From Streptosporangium amethystogenes (GTDB taxonomy: Bacteria > Actinomycetota > Actinomycetes > Streptosporangiales > Streptosporangiaceae), in NCBI RefSeq assembly GCF_000721075.1, contig NZ_JOEQ01000013.1, positions 1 to 64,000 of the forward strand: DNA of 64,000 nucleotides, in the 5' to 3' direction. This document shows, piece by piece, positions 40,996 to 49,639 of the stretch (its first letter is position 1; each line of letters starts with the position of its first letter). A program made the translations under genes and the position numbers. The notes under the pieces are model-generated. The model was not told the DNA's origin. It searched no databases and saw nothing but the letters and a program-made list of their open reading frames with translations.

Positions 40996-41916
40996 ATGTT
41001 CGACCTGCACCGACTACGCCTGCTGCGCGAACTCAAACATCGCGGCACCCTCGCGGCCGTCGCCGCCGCCCTCTCCTACAGCCCTTCCACCGTCTCCCAG
41101 CAGCTCTCCCAGCTGGAGGCAGAGGTCGGCGTCCGGCTACTGGAGCCGATCGGGCGGCGCGTGCGGCTGACCGAACAGGCAGAGATCCTCGTCGCCCATA
41201 CCGAAGCGGTGCTGAAACGCCTGGAGCGCGCCGAGGCGGACATCGCCGCCTCCCTGACCGATCTGACCGGGACCCTGCGCATCGCCTCGTTCCAGACCGC
41301 CACCCTCGCCCTGATACCCGGCGCACTGAGCATCCTGCGCGATCTCCACCCCGGCCTTCGGACCCACGTCACACAGATGCCACCGGAAACGGCCCTGCCC
41401 GCGCTTCAGGCCCGCGACTTCGACCTGGTCATCGCCGAGGAATACCCGGGCAACCCCAACCCCCGGCCCGCCGAACTGGAGCAGGAAGACCTGCTCGACG
41501 ACTCCCTCCGCCTCGCGCTGCCCGAACCGGCCGATGACGCGGACGGTCCCACGGCGTCGCTGCGTTCACTCGCCGACCGTCCGTGGGCAATGGAACCCGA
41601 GGGTACGACCGCTCGCCACTGGGCCATGACCCTGTGCCGGAACGCCGGTTTCGAACCCGACGTACGGTTCGAGACCGCCGACCTTCTGATCCACCTTCGC
41701 CTCGTCGAACAGGGCCACGCCGTCGCCCTGCTTCCCGACCTCGTATGGATCGGACAGTCCCCGACCGTCACACTGCTGCGACTTCCCCGCGGCCAGCGGA
41801 CACGCCGCATCTTCACCGCGGTACGCCGAGGTCGCAGCCGGCACCCCGCCATCAGGGCATGCCGCCACGCACTCCGGCAGGCCGCCACGGCAGCGACGGC
41901 CCCGATCGACACCTGA
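40996..41916 (+). CDS. LysR-family transcriptional regulator
   Basis: 306 residues. N-terminal HTH: MFDLHRLRLLRELKHRGTLA, SYSPSTVSQQLSQLEAEVGV, RRVRLTEQAEILVAHTEAVL. The effector domain follows with FDLVIAEEYPGNPNPRPAEL. It is divergent from the PLP lyase over about 115 bases and likely activates that gene in response to an amino acid. No clear T-N11-A box was singled out. Confidence 0.9.
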   Translation: MFDLHRLRLLRELKHRGTLAAVAAALSYSPSTVSQQLSQLEAEVGVRLLEPIGRRVRLTEQAEILVAHTEAVLKRLERAEADIAASLTDLTGTLRIASFQTATLALIPGALSILRDLHPGLRTHVTQMPPETALPALQARDFDLVIAEEYPGNPNPRPAELEQEDLLDDSLRLALPEPADDADGPTASLRSLADRPWAMEPEGTTARHWAMTLCRNAGFEPDVRFETADLLIHLRLVEQGHAVALLPDLVWIGQSPTVTLLRLPRGQRTRRIFTAVRRGRSRHPAIRACRHALRQAATAATAPIDT

Positions 41917-41999
41917 TGGGGCCGGTACGCGATTGGCGCCTTTCCTGATAGTTCACGAACGTGTCCTCAGCCGCCAACCAGCGACGCGGTCCTGCTGGG

Positions 42000-42608
42000 T
42001 CAAGCCGCCGCCGGTCCGAACAGGCGGTCCAGATGGTAGTCGATGATCTTGATGGCGGCCTCGTGGCTGCGCTGTCGGCTGAGGACACTGGAGGTCAGGC
42101 CGTTGGCGAGAGCCAGAAGGCCGGCGACTTCGATACGCGGGTCACGATCGGGGGCGATGTCCCCGGCCTGCTGCGCGGCGGTCAACCGTACTGTGAGGAA
42201 GTTTTCCAGTGCGTTGGGCAGGGTGACCCCGACCGCGGCGAGCGCCGGGTCAGTGAGGGCGGCGGTGTAGTAGGCGGTCCAGGCCATGGAGTCCAGTTTG
42301 CTCTGCTCGTCGAAGGGCAGGATCGCGCCGAGGACAGCGGCGAAAACGCCTCGCGGTGTCAGCTCGCCCGCCGCAACGGCGGCCCGCTGCTTGACCCGGC
42401 GGTCCATGCGGGCACCCAGCTCGGTGAGGCCGGACTCGAGCAGGGCCTGCTTGTTCGTGAAGTAGTACTGGACGACGCGCAGCGAGACCCCGGCCTCGGC
42501 GGCGATCTCACGCATCGACACTGCCTGCAGGCCGCGGGTGCTGGCGATGCGCAGCAGCGCCTCGGTCAACTGGCGCCGCCGCTCATCATGATCCACCTGT
42601 CGGGGCAT
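42000..42608 (-). CDS. TetR/AcrR-family regulator (BetI-like)
   Basis: 202 residues. [43 protein letters not shown]. The C-domain resembles TetR_C_6 ([15 protein letters not shown]). It is nine bases downstream of the alpha/beta hydrolase gene, so they form one operon; a GGATAC palindrome upstream of the hydrolase may be its operator. Confidence 0.9.
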   Translation of the reverse strand: MPRQVDHDERRRQLTEALLRIASTRGLQAVSMREIAAEAGVSLRVVQYYFTNKQALLESGLTELGARMDRRVKQRAAVAAGELTPRGVFAAVLGAILPFDEQSKLDSMAWTAYYTAALTDPALAAVGVTLPNALENFLTVRLTAAQQAGDIAPDRDPRIEVAGLLALANGLTSSVLSRQRSHEAAIKIIDYHLDRLFGPAAA

Positions 42609-42617
42609 GCCCGTTTC

Positions 42618-43538
42618 CTACCTGTTGTTCGTGCTGTGCTTCGGCATTGCGGTCCTGGACCGCGCCTGGCCGGGAAAGGTGAGGATTCGCTCGGCGACCA
42701 GGTCCGGAGCTTCGACGGGCAGCGAATGTCCGGTGCCGGGCACGATCTCCACACGCCAGGACGGCGCGATGTCGGCCAGCCGCGCGGCCAGCGCCTGCGC
42801 GTCGAGCAGTGCGCTGCGGGCGCCCAGCAGCACCTGCACGGGCACGGGCACCTCGCGTATCTGCTCGTCGGTGTAGGCGGGCGGGATGGGCACGCGCCGG
42901 CGGAAGGACCATCCGGCCCGCATCAGCTCCACCAGCCCATCCTCGCGCAGCACCCCGTTGTCCACTACGCCGGCCATGCGGTGTCGCAACGTACGAGGAA
43001 GCATGGAGGCGATGGCGCCGGCAAGGGCCCAGCGGATGAACCGCCTGGGCAGCGGCGCGAAGCCGCCCGGGTCCACCAGCGTCAGCGCCGCGACCCGGCC
43101 GCCCCCGCCGAGTTGCTGTTCCACTGCGGCCCAGCCGCCGGCAGAGAAACCCGCCACGTGTGCGTGCTCGGCTCCGACTGCGGCCAGTACGTCGGTGACC
43201 CAGCCACCGACCTCGGCACCGGTCGCGAGCGGCCGCCTCTGAACCGAGCGGCCTGGCTCGCCGAGAGGGTCGACGGCAAGGACCCGGCGCGTGCGCGCCA
43301 GCGGCTCGATGTAGCGGTACCAGGCCAACGCGTTCCCGCCGGCACCGGCCAGGAGCACCACGGGATCCCCCTCGGCGGGCCCGGCCCGGTGGACCCGCAC
43401 AATGCCGGCGCGGGTCTCCACGTCGATGGCGTCCACCGGCACCGGCCACAGCTCGCCGAGCACTCGGTCATAGACGGCGTAGTACTTGTCACGGGCAGAG
43501 TCGCTGGTGAAGGCGGACGGCCGGTCAGGCATTCGCAT
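42618..43538 (-). CDS. Alpha/beta hydrolase
   Basis: 306 residues. VVLLAGAGGNALAWYRYIEP opens the fold, the nucleophile elbow is VAGFSAGGWAAVE (Ser), VDPGGFAPLPRR follows, and the catalytic His is in PGTGHSLPVEAPDLV. Substrate unknown. ATG 43538 has a GAGG site eight bases before it. Same operon as the TetR gene. Confidence 0.88.
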   Translation of the reverse strand: MRMPDRPSAFTSDSARDKYYAVYDRVLGELWPVPVDAIDVETRAGIVRVHRAGPAEGDPVVLLAGAGGNALAWYRYIEPLARTRRVLAVDPLGEPGRSVQRRPLATGAEVGGWVTDVLAAVGAEHAHVAGFSAGGWAAVEQQLGGGGRVAALTLVDPGGFAPLPRRFIRWALAGAIASMLPRTLRHRMAGVVDNGVLREDGLVELMRAGWSFRRRVPIPPAYTDEQIREVPVPVQVLLGARSALLDAQALAARLADIAPSWRVEIVPGTGHSLPVEAPDLVAERILTFPGQARSRTAMPKHSTNNR

Positions 43539-43558
43539 GGTGACCTCATCTCCCGAAT

Positions 43559-43574
43559 GGATACAGTCGTATCC
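43559..43574. promoter_or_regulatory. Palindrome upstream of the hydrolase/TetR operon
   Basis: GGATAC, four bases, GTATCC. Lies 20 bases upstream of the hydrolase start, where a TetR operator would overlap the promoter. Confidence 0.55.
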
Positions 43575-43580
43575 TAACAA

Positions 43581-43754
43581 GTGACCGGCGAGGCCACAAC
43601 CGCGGTGGTTGAACGGGTCATCGCCCGTGTGCGCCCGGCCAACACCGCCTCTCAACGGGTGACAGTGCGTGCCGGCCTGGTACGGGCTGAACACCTCGAC
43701 ATCGCCGGTGAGGACGGCTTGGGCTGGAACTTCGCGAAGAACCTGCTTGGCTGA
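43581..43754 (+). CDS. Small ORF (57 aa), function unknown
   Basis: GTG 43581 to TGA 43754, divergent from the hydrolase and starting just after the palindrome. The C-terminal half HLDIAGEDGLGWNFAKNLLG looks protein-like but no family is recognised. No strong ribosome-binding site. It may be a short relic. Confidence 0.3.
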   Translation: MTGEATTAVVERVIARVRPANTASQRVTVRAGLVRAEHLDIAGEDGLGWNFAKNLLG

Positions 43755-43877
43755 GCCGCGTCGTCACGCCGTCGTTCGAGTTCGCAACAATCAGCCTCTA
43801 CTGACCTTGCCGTCTGGCGGCACCGTCAAAATCCGCACCGATCCTCCCCAAAGGCCGCCTGAGCTATCCTGCGGCTC

Positions 43878-44666
43878 ATGCCGATCACTGACGTTGAGCT
43901 GGCCCGTACGGCGGCGCAGACGGGAGCAGCCGTCGTGCGCACCATGTTCGGCGCATCGCTGACGCGCCTGGAGAAATCCGGTGGTGACTTCGCCACGGCC
44001 GCCGACGTGGCAGCGGAGCGGACCATCCTTGATGTCATTCGCACCGCCCGGCCCGGTGATGCCGTGACCGGCGAGGAGAGCGGACGTACGGGCGCGGCCG
44101 AGACGGAGCGCATGTGGCTGGTCGACCCTCTGTGCGGCACGCTGAACTACGCCGCGCACACCATGCTGGTGGCGGTGAACGTCGCCCTGCGCGTGGGCTC
44201 GGACCTCACGGCGGCGGCCTCGGCCGACCCGTTCGCCGACGAGGTGTTCTGGACCGACGGCGTCCGCGCCTACATCCGCCGCGGCGGTGTGGACGAGCCG
44301 CTCAAACCGTCGCCGGATTCGCGGCTGGTGGACGTCAACCTCGACCCACCGTTCCCGAACTCACCCGCCTTCCGTGCCACCACCCTGCTCGCCGATCCGG
44401 GGTTCACCGAGCGGTTCCGCCCGCGCGTCGTCTCCACCACCCTGGCGGTGGCCTGGGTCGCCGCCGGCCGGCGAGCCGCCTATGTCACCGACGGCCGACT
44501 CCATGACAACGTGCACTTCGCCGCCGGGATCGCGTTGTGCCTGGCCGCCGGCTGTGTGCTGACCGGCCTTGACGGCCGGCCGCCGCATACCGGCACGGGC
44601 GGGCTCATCGTGGCGGCCGACCGGGAGACCCACACCGCGCTGCTGGACCTCATCCGTAACCGGTAG
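43878..44666 (+). CDS. Inositol-monophosphatase-family protein with altered metal motif
   Basis: 262 residues. The Li-sensitive phosphatase pattern is visible: DFATAADVAAERTILDVIRT, GEESGRTG (metal Glu) and WLVDPLCGTLNYA at 81-93. The classical motif is DP[IL]DGT; here residue 86 is Cys, so one metal-ligand Asp is missing. A late GxAxD metal site is also weak (WVAAGRRAAYV). It may have lost phosphatase activity or use fewer metals. Stands alone. Confidence 0.8.
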   Translation: MPITDVELARTAAQTGAAVVRTMFGASLTRLEKSGGDFATAADVAAERTILDVIRTARPGDAVTGEESGRTGAAETERMWLVDPLCGTLNYAAHTMLVAVNVALRVGSDLTAAASADPFADEVFWTDGVRAYIRRGGVDEPLKPSPDSRLVDVNLDPPFPNSPAFRATTLLADPGFTERFRPRVVSTTLAVAWVAAGRRAAYVTDGRLHDNVHFAAGIALCLAAGCVLTGLDGRPPHTGTGGLIVAADRETHTALLDLIRNR

Positions 44667-44774
44667 TCCCGTCAGCGGGAGCGAGAATGCCGTCCGAGTC
44701 CTGACCACCCTGCTCGCGGACGGACCCGATCCGTGTCGCAGGATCTCCGCCAACCACACCGATCGGCCTTCGCG

Positions 44775-44793
44775 GACCTGACCTGACCTGACC
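44775..44793. repeat. Short tandem repeat (GACCT)
   Basis: Nearly four direct copies of a 5-base unit in the spacer between the IMPase-like and SnoaL-like genes. No function evident. Confidence 0.6.
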
Positions 44794-44829
44794 GCCGGCC
44801 GCCGGGCTGGTGCGGAGCCGGTTGCGGAG

Positions 44830-45261
44830 CTAGTGATCGGCCGGGGCCTCCACGAGACCGTCGGCGACCAGACCGGCGAGGACCGCCTCGCCCAGGGCCT
44901 GCACCGCGGACTGCGGACGGACCATCACGGTGAACTCCTTGATCCGCTCTTCGTGGTCGAGATGCAACAGGTCGATGCCGTGAATCTGCTTGCCGTTCAC
45001 GGTGGCCCGGAAGAGCAGGACCACCGACGGGGCCTCGGTACCGTCGGCGCAGGTCTCGGCGGTGCCGTCGAAGTGCCCGATGTAGCGGAAGTCCTCGAAG
45101 GTACGCAGGAGGACTCCGAAGAGCCCCAACACCATCGGCCTGCCCTCGAAGGGACTGAACTTCACCGGGCTGTAGAGCCGGACGTCCTCGGTGAACAGGT
45201 CGTCCAGAGCGGTGAGGTCGCGGCTGTCGACAGCGGCGCGGAAGCGGTCCGCGGTGGCCAT
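44830..45261 (-). CDS. SnoaL-like (NTF2 fold) protein
   Basis: 143 residues from ATG 45261 (GGGAGAA site). Pattern: ADRFRAAVDSRDLTALDDLF, TEDVRLYSPVKFSPFEGRPM and HGIDLLHLDHEERIKEFTVM. The fold is NTF2-like; role unknown. It is divergent from a PadR regulator over 93 bases, and the spacer has TTAGTC and TTTACTATCAT elements that could be operators. Confidence 0.85.
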   Translation of the reverse strand: MATADRFRAAVDSRDLTALDDLFTEDVRLYSPVKFSPFEGRPMVLGLFGVLLRTFEDFRYIGHFDGTAETCADGTEAPSVVLLFRATVNGKQIHGIDLLHLDHEERIKEFTVMVRPQSAVQALGEAVLAGLVADGLVEAPADH

Positions 45262-45354
45262 GGCTTCTCCCGGATAGTCATGGATGTGATTAGTCAGTTT
45301 CTTTACTATCATGGGCGTGAGTTCCGTGGACAGAGGTGGAAAAGAGGCGGCCTG

Positions 45355-45924
45355 ATGGCTTTACGGCACGCCGTGCTGGCGGCGCTTCTCGACGAGGAGC
45401 TGAGCGGATACCAGCTGGCCAAGGCGTTTGACCTGGGGGTGGCGAACTTCTGGCACGCACTGCCACAGCAGCTGTACGCCGAGCTGACCAGGCTGGAGAA
45501 GGAAGAGCTGATCACCGGCCGCGAGGTGGTCCAGGACACCCGGCCCAACAAGCGCCTGTTCCGGGTCACCGACGCCGGGCTGGCCGAGCTGGAACAGTTC
45601 GCGGCGAGCACCCCCAAGCCCTCCTTCATCCGGGACGACCTGCTCGTCAAGGTCCAGACCGCCGACCACGTCGACACCGAGACACTGATCGCGCAGCTCA
45701 CCGAACGGGCCGCCTTCGCCGAGGCCAAGATCGGGCTGTTCGACGCACTGTTGCGGAAGATCCGCGGCGACCGCAGCGAGGAGGATTTCCTGCGCCACGG
45801 CGAGCGGATCGGCCCCTATCTGACCTGCCTGCGCGGCCTGGACTTCGAACGGGGCAACCGGGACTGGTGCGAACGCGCCGTGGCGATCCTGCGAGAGAGG
45901 CTGGCGGCCCATGCCCGGCGATGA
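45355..45924 (+). CDS. PadR-family transcriptional regulator
   Basis: 189 residues: MALRHAVLAALLDEELSGYQ, WHALPQQLYAELTRLEKEEL, RPNKRLFRVTDAGLAELEQF, with a long C-terminal helical region. It is divergent from the SnoaL-like gene, its probable target, and overlaps the next gene by 14 bases, so the two are co-translated. Confidence 0.9.
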   Translation: MALRHAVLAALLDEELSGYQLAKAFDLGVANFWHALPQQLYAELTRLEKEELITGREVVQDTRPNKRLFRVTDAGLAELEQFAASTPKPSFIRDDLLVKVQTADHVDTETLIAQLTERAAFAEAKIGLFDALLRKIRGDRSEEDFLRHGERIGPYLTCLRGLDFERGNRDWCERAVAILRERLAAHARR

Positions 45925-46756
45925 CCACCTGCGCTTCGTAGCCCTGGGCGACAGCCAGACCGAGGGGCTCGGCGACGGCGACGACACCGTGGGCCTGCGG
46001 GGGTGGGCCGACCGGCTCGCCGAACGGCTCGCGCTGCACAACGCCGGCATCCAGTACGCCAACCTGGCCGTACGCGGCCGCCTCGCCGCGCAGGTTCACG
46101 AGGAACAGCTCGCCCCCGCCCTCGCGCTACGCCCCGACCTGGCCACCGTCGTCGCCGGAGTCAACGACCTGCTGCGACCCCGGTTCAACGCCGACGAGGT
46201 CGCCGGCCACCTGGAGGCGATGTTCGCGGCGCTCACCGCCCAAGGCGCCCGCGTCGCGACCCTCACCTTCCCCGACGTCGCACAGATCACCCCGCTCGCC
46301 CGCCCGATCAGCTCCCGCGTCACCGCCCTGAACCACCGCATCCGGCAGGCGGCACATCGGCACCACGTCGTCGTCGCCGAGACCTCCCACCATCCGGTGG
46401 TCACCGACCCCCGGCTGTGGTGCCCGGACCGGCTGCACGCCAGCCCGCTCGGCCACGAACGGATCGCCGCCGCCATCGCCCACGCCCTCGACCTGCCCGA
46501 CAGCGACGACTCCTGGACCCACCCGCTGGCCGACCCGCGAGCAGCCGTCCCCGCCGGCTGGCGCACCGCGGCCGGCGAACTACGATGGGCCGCCTCCTTC
46601 CTCGGCCCCTGGCTCGGCAGGCGCCTGCGCGGCCGCTCCTCCGGCGACGGCCGCACAGCCAAACGCCCGAACCTCCTTCCCATGCACGTTGCTTTCGCAA
46701 GTGGCGAGACGAAGGAGAACAGCACACGCCCCGGCGACGCTCCCCAACTCTCATGA
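45911..46756 (+). CDS. SGNH/GDSL hydrolase (cytoplasmic type)
   Basis: 281 residues. FVALGDSQTEGLGDGDD gives the nucleophile Ser, ANLAVRGR the block II Gly, VVAGVNDLLRP the Asn, and DRLHASPLGHERIAAA the Asp/His pair. No signal peptide. The last 80 residues are basic and of low complexity. The overlap with the PadR gene suggests shared control. Confidence 0.88.
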   Translation: MPGDDHLRFVALGDSQTEGLGDGDDTVGLRGWADRLAERLALHNAGIQYANLAVRGRLAAQVHEEQLAPALALRPDLATVVAGVNDLLRPRFNADEVAGHLEAMFAALTAQGARVATLTFPDVAQITPLARPISSRVTALNHRIRQAAHRHHVVVAETSHHPVVTDPRLWCPDRLHASPLGHERIAAAIAHALDLPDSDDSWTHPLADPRAAVPAGWRTAAGELRWAASFLGPWLGRRLRGRSSGDGRTAKRPNLLPMHVAFASGETKENSTRPGDAPQLS

Positions 46757-46899
46757 ACGATCCCTTATCGACTCGCACAACTCGTTCGGTCCGCCCCGCT
46801 GACCCGGTTCGGGCCAGGGCGGCCAGGGGGAAACACGAGCCGCTCCCGTCCCACGAGTCCAGCTTGCGAAGTCGCGAAGGAGCTTCGAGGTGCGGAGAT

Positions 46900-46923
46900 G
46901 TTTGCCCACCGTAAGACGGGTAT
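46900..46923 (+). promoter_or_regulatory. Sigma-B/F-type stress promoter
   Basis: GTTT (46900-46903), 14-base spacer, GGGTAT (46918-46923). This matches the streptomycete sigma-B consensus GTTT-N14-16-GGGTA(C/T) and lies 33 bases upstream of the DUF2795 start. Confidence 0.6.
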
Positions 46924-46955
46924 GCCCCTGCCACAACGCACGAAAGGAAGAGCGG

Positions 46956-47249
46956 ATGGCACGGGACGACGACAACACCAGGCAAAGTCTGGGCATCGAT
47001 CATGCGCACCAGCCAGGATCACCCGAAGGGTTGAGCGCGCAGGAGATGGACAGCCGCAGCGACCTGGCCACCTGGATCAGCGGCACGCACGCGTTTCCGG
47101 CCGACCGCGAGACTTTACTGAAGCGGGCGCGCGCCCAGTCGGCACCCGACGAGGTGCTCTCGGCCATCCGGTCGCTGCCCGATCGCACCTACGAGAACAT
47201 GGAAGGCGTCGCCCAAGAACTCGGCCTCGGCGGGGAGCAGCATGACTGA
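46956..47249 (+). CDS. DUF2795 small protein
   Basis: 97 residues. The C-terminal part ATWISGTHAFPADRETLLKR then VLSAIRSLPDRTYENMEGVA is the DUF2795 pattern, a helical family of unknown function often induced in stress. The AAGGAAG site precedes ATG 46956. The upstream sigma-B-like promoter supports a stress role. Confidence 0.85.
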   Translation: MARDDDNTRQSLGIDHAHQPGSPEGLSAQEMDSRSDLATWISGTHAFPADRETLLKRARAQSAPDEVLSAIRSLPDRTYENMEGVAQELGLGGEQHD

Positions 47250-47446
47250 CCGCACCGCTCACGGCCGTTCGGACAACTCACAGCTTTCACCCCTGACCAA
47301 GTAGGTGGCCCGGCTACCCTGACCGCCGCGTTCGATCGGCTTCAAGTCCTTCCTGCTTGGCGGCTGGTCACGCCGCTGGATGTGACCCGGCCGCCCAGGA
47401 CAGGATTCCGTCGGGAGCACTGGGACGGCCTGACACGATAGGGCGC
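47250..47446. other. Intergenic, nothing certain
   Basis: 197 bases between DUF2795 and the permease gene. No Zur-type palindrome, promoter or hairpin was convincing. Confidence 0.3.
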
Positions 47447-48478
47447 ATGTCTGAGCTTCGAACCGGTCCGCGGAGCGTGTGGACCGACGACGACAGCCCG
47501 CTCCCCCCTGACTCCTGGGGACGCGCGAGCTCCGCGAGAGGCGCTCTGCCGTGGGGGTTCACACTCGTCATCGTGCTGCTGGTGGTGGGCCGGTTCACGT
47601 TGACGCCACACCTGACGGCGCCCGCACTGCAGACCTGGTCCACGATCTTCGTGGCGATCTGTGTGCAGGCGCTGCCGTTTCTGGTCTTCGGGGTGGCGCT
47701 GTCAGCGGCGATCACCGCGTTCGTCCCGGCGTCGTTCTGGACCAGGGCGCTGCCCGGTAACCCCGCCGTGGCCGTGCCGGTCGCCGGGGTGGCGGGGGCG
47801 GTGCTACCGGGGTGCGAGTGCGCGTCCGTCCCGGTCGCCTCGGGACTCATGGCCCGAGGGGTGGCCCCGGCCGCCGCGCTGGCGTTCCTGCTCGCCTCTC
47901 CCGCGATCAACCCGATCGTGCTGGTCGCGACCGCCGTCGCCTTTCCCGGGCAGCCGCTGATGGTGCTGGCCAGGTTCGGGGCCTCGCTGACCGTGGCGGT
48001 GCTCGTCGGCTGGCTCTGGCTGAGGTTCGGCCGCAGCCAGTGGCTGCGGATTCCCTCCCACCCGCACGGCGACGGCCGCAAATGGGTGCGGTTCGGCGAG
48101 GCGATGCGGCACGACCTGCTGCACGCGGGCGGGTTCCTCATCGTCGGCGGGCTGGCCGCGGCCACACTGAACGTCGCCGTTCCCCGCGAGTGGCTGACCA
48201 CGATCGCCGAGGTGCCCTGGCTGGCCATCCTGGTCATGGCGCTGCTGGCGGTGTTGCTGTCGATCTGCTCGGAGGCCGACGCGTTCGTGGCGGCCTCGAT
48301 GACCGCGTTCTCCCCTACCGCGAAGCTGGCCTTCCTGGTGGTCGGGCCGATGGTCGACCTGAAACTGATCGCGCTGCAGGCCGGCACGTTCGGTGGCGCT
48401 TTCACAGCCCGGTTCGTCCCGCTGACCTTCGCACTCGCCGTCCTGGTCAGTACGCTTTTCGGATGGTTGCTGCTGTGA
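47447..48478 (+). CDS. UPF0718/DUF318 family permease
   Basis: 343 residues with eight or so membrane helices. Diagnostic motifs are GAVLPGCECASVPVASGL and, in the second half, LLSICSEADAFVAASMTAF, the conserved Cys-x-Glu pair of the family (YraQ/YcgR type). It works with the next gene as a two-part permease of unknown substrate, suspected to be a metal. The frame is open upstream of ATG 47447. Confidence 0.85.
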   Translation: MSELRTGPRSVWTDDDSPLPPDSWGRASSARGALPWGFTLVIVLLVVGRFTLTPHLTAPALQTWSTIFVAICVQALPFLVFGVALSAAITAFVPASFWTRALPGNPAVAVPVAGVAGAVLPGCECASVPVASGLMARGVAPAAALAFLLASPAINPIVLVATAVAFPGQPLMVLARFGASLTVAVLVGWLWLRFGRSQWLRIPSHPHGDGRKWVRFGEAMRHDLLHAGGFLIVGGLAAATLNVAVPREWLTTIAEVPWLAILVMALLAVLLSICSEADAFVAASMTAFSPTAKLAFLVVGPMVDLKLIALQAGTFGGAFTARFVPLTFALAVLVSTLFGWLLL

Positions 48479-48545
48479 TGTCCTCCCGGTCTTCGAAGGA
48501 TCGTCGGCCCAGGCTCAAGCCGACGAAGGGAACTCACGAACTCCG

Positions 48546-49304
48546 ATGAACCGCGTCACCCAGAACCTCGTCCTGACCCTGCTGGGCTGCGCTGTGCTCC
48601 GGATCTCGGCGTTCTCCACGACCTATCTCAACTATGTCAAACCCGGCTTCCAGCCCTTCCTCATCGGCGCCGGTACGGCGCTGGTGATCCTCGGGGTCAT
48701 CGGGCTGTTCCACGCGGCGAGGACGACGAAGGACACGAAGGGCAGGCCCGGCGAGAACTCGAACGAGCACGGCCGGTCCGACGAAAACGTGCACGGGCAC
48801 CCGCACGGCGGCCCCCGGGTCGCGTGGCTGCTGTGCCTGCCGGTGTTCGCGATCTTCCTGATCGCTCCCCCTGCACTGGGCTCGTTCGCCGCGTCCCGGG
48901 ACGACACCCCGCCGCCCCTCGACCAGCCCCTGAGCGCCTTCCCCCCGCTGGCCGACGACGGTCCAGTGGACATGCCGATCGGCGAGTTCATCGGCCGAGC
49001 CTGGGACGACGACAGGAGGTCCCTCACCGGTCGCGAGGTCAGACTGACCGGTTTCGTCGTCCCCGCGAAGAAAAAGGGGCAGTGGTACGTCACCCGCATG
49101 CAGATCGCCTGCTGCGCCGCGGACGCGTTCCCACTGAAGGTCGCCGTCAGGGGGCTGCAGGCACCGCCCACCGACACGTGGGTCGAGGTCACGGGCACCT
49201 GGATCCCGCAGACGTTCAAGAAGATGCCCGCCGGGGTCGTCTACCCCCAGCTCACCGGCAAGGGTCTCGCGAGGATCGAGCCCCCCGACGAGCCGTACGA
49301 GTAG
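48546..49304 (+). CDS. TIGR03943-type permease partner
   Basis: 252 residues: an N-terminal membrane pair (QNLVLTLLGCAVLRISAFST; LIGAGTALVILGVIGLFH), a His-rich linker HGHPHGG, a third helix, and an external domain with GFVVPAKKKGQWYVTRMQIACCAADA. This matches the TIGR03943 partners of UPF0718 permeases. The His-rich stretch suggests metal binding. It follows the permease by 67 bases. Confidence 0.87.
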   Translation: MNRVTQNLVLTLLGCAVLRISAFSTTYLNYVKPGFQPFLIGAGTALVILGVIGLFHAARTTKDTKGRPGENSNEHGRSDENVHGHPHGGPRVAWLLCLPVFAIFLIAPPALGSFAASRDDTPPPLDQPLSAFPPLADDGPVDMPIGEFIGRAWDDDRRSLTGREVRLTGFVVPAKKKGQWYVTRMQIACCAADAFPLKVAVRGLQAPPTDTWVEVTGTWIPQTFKKMPAGVVYPQLTGKGLARIEPPDEPYE

Positions 49305-49639
49305 GCCGGTCGGGACTCCCCGGCAAAAGGCACTGCCCTACCGGGATCGTTCCTCGTTCCCGCCTGGCCCCACTCGGCCGGCGCCCGTCAGTCCCGGGTC
49401 CTGGCCGGCAGTTCGACGATCTCCACGGTGGTGCCGGTTTCGCCGAGGAGGGGGAAGACAGGCGCATCGGTCCGCGACCGTTCTCGTCGCGTTCTTCCCA
49501 CGCGTGGTGCGGCTGTTCGAGCGCGGCTGAACACTCGTCCGACGAGGCGCACCAGACCTCCGGCCGTCGAGACGACGCGGCTTCGTGCTCGGAAATCCAT
49601 TTGTCGTCGGCGCCGCTTCCTCGGGAGAATCCTGTCTTC
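49305..49639. other. Intergenic with a possible protein-tail fragment
   Basis: On the minus strand a frame ending at 49388 reads TDAPVFPLLGETGTTVEIVE then LPARTRD; it looks like a natural C-terminus, but the rest of that frame is antisense to the kinase gene. Likely a relic of a lost gene. Nothing else is seen. Confidence 0.3.

Noticed and set aside
44775..44793. GACCT tandem repeat as a possible CRISPR or phase-variation tract
   Set aside because: Under four copies, intergenic, no spacers and no nearby cas genes.
47250..47446. Zur box before the UPF0718/TIGR03943 permease pair
   Set aside because: Looked for the usual AT-rich palindrome; none present.
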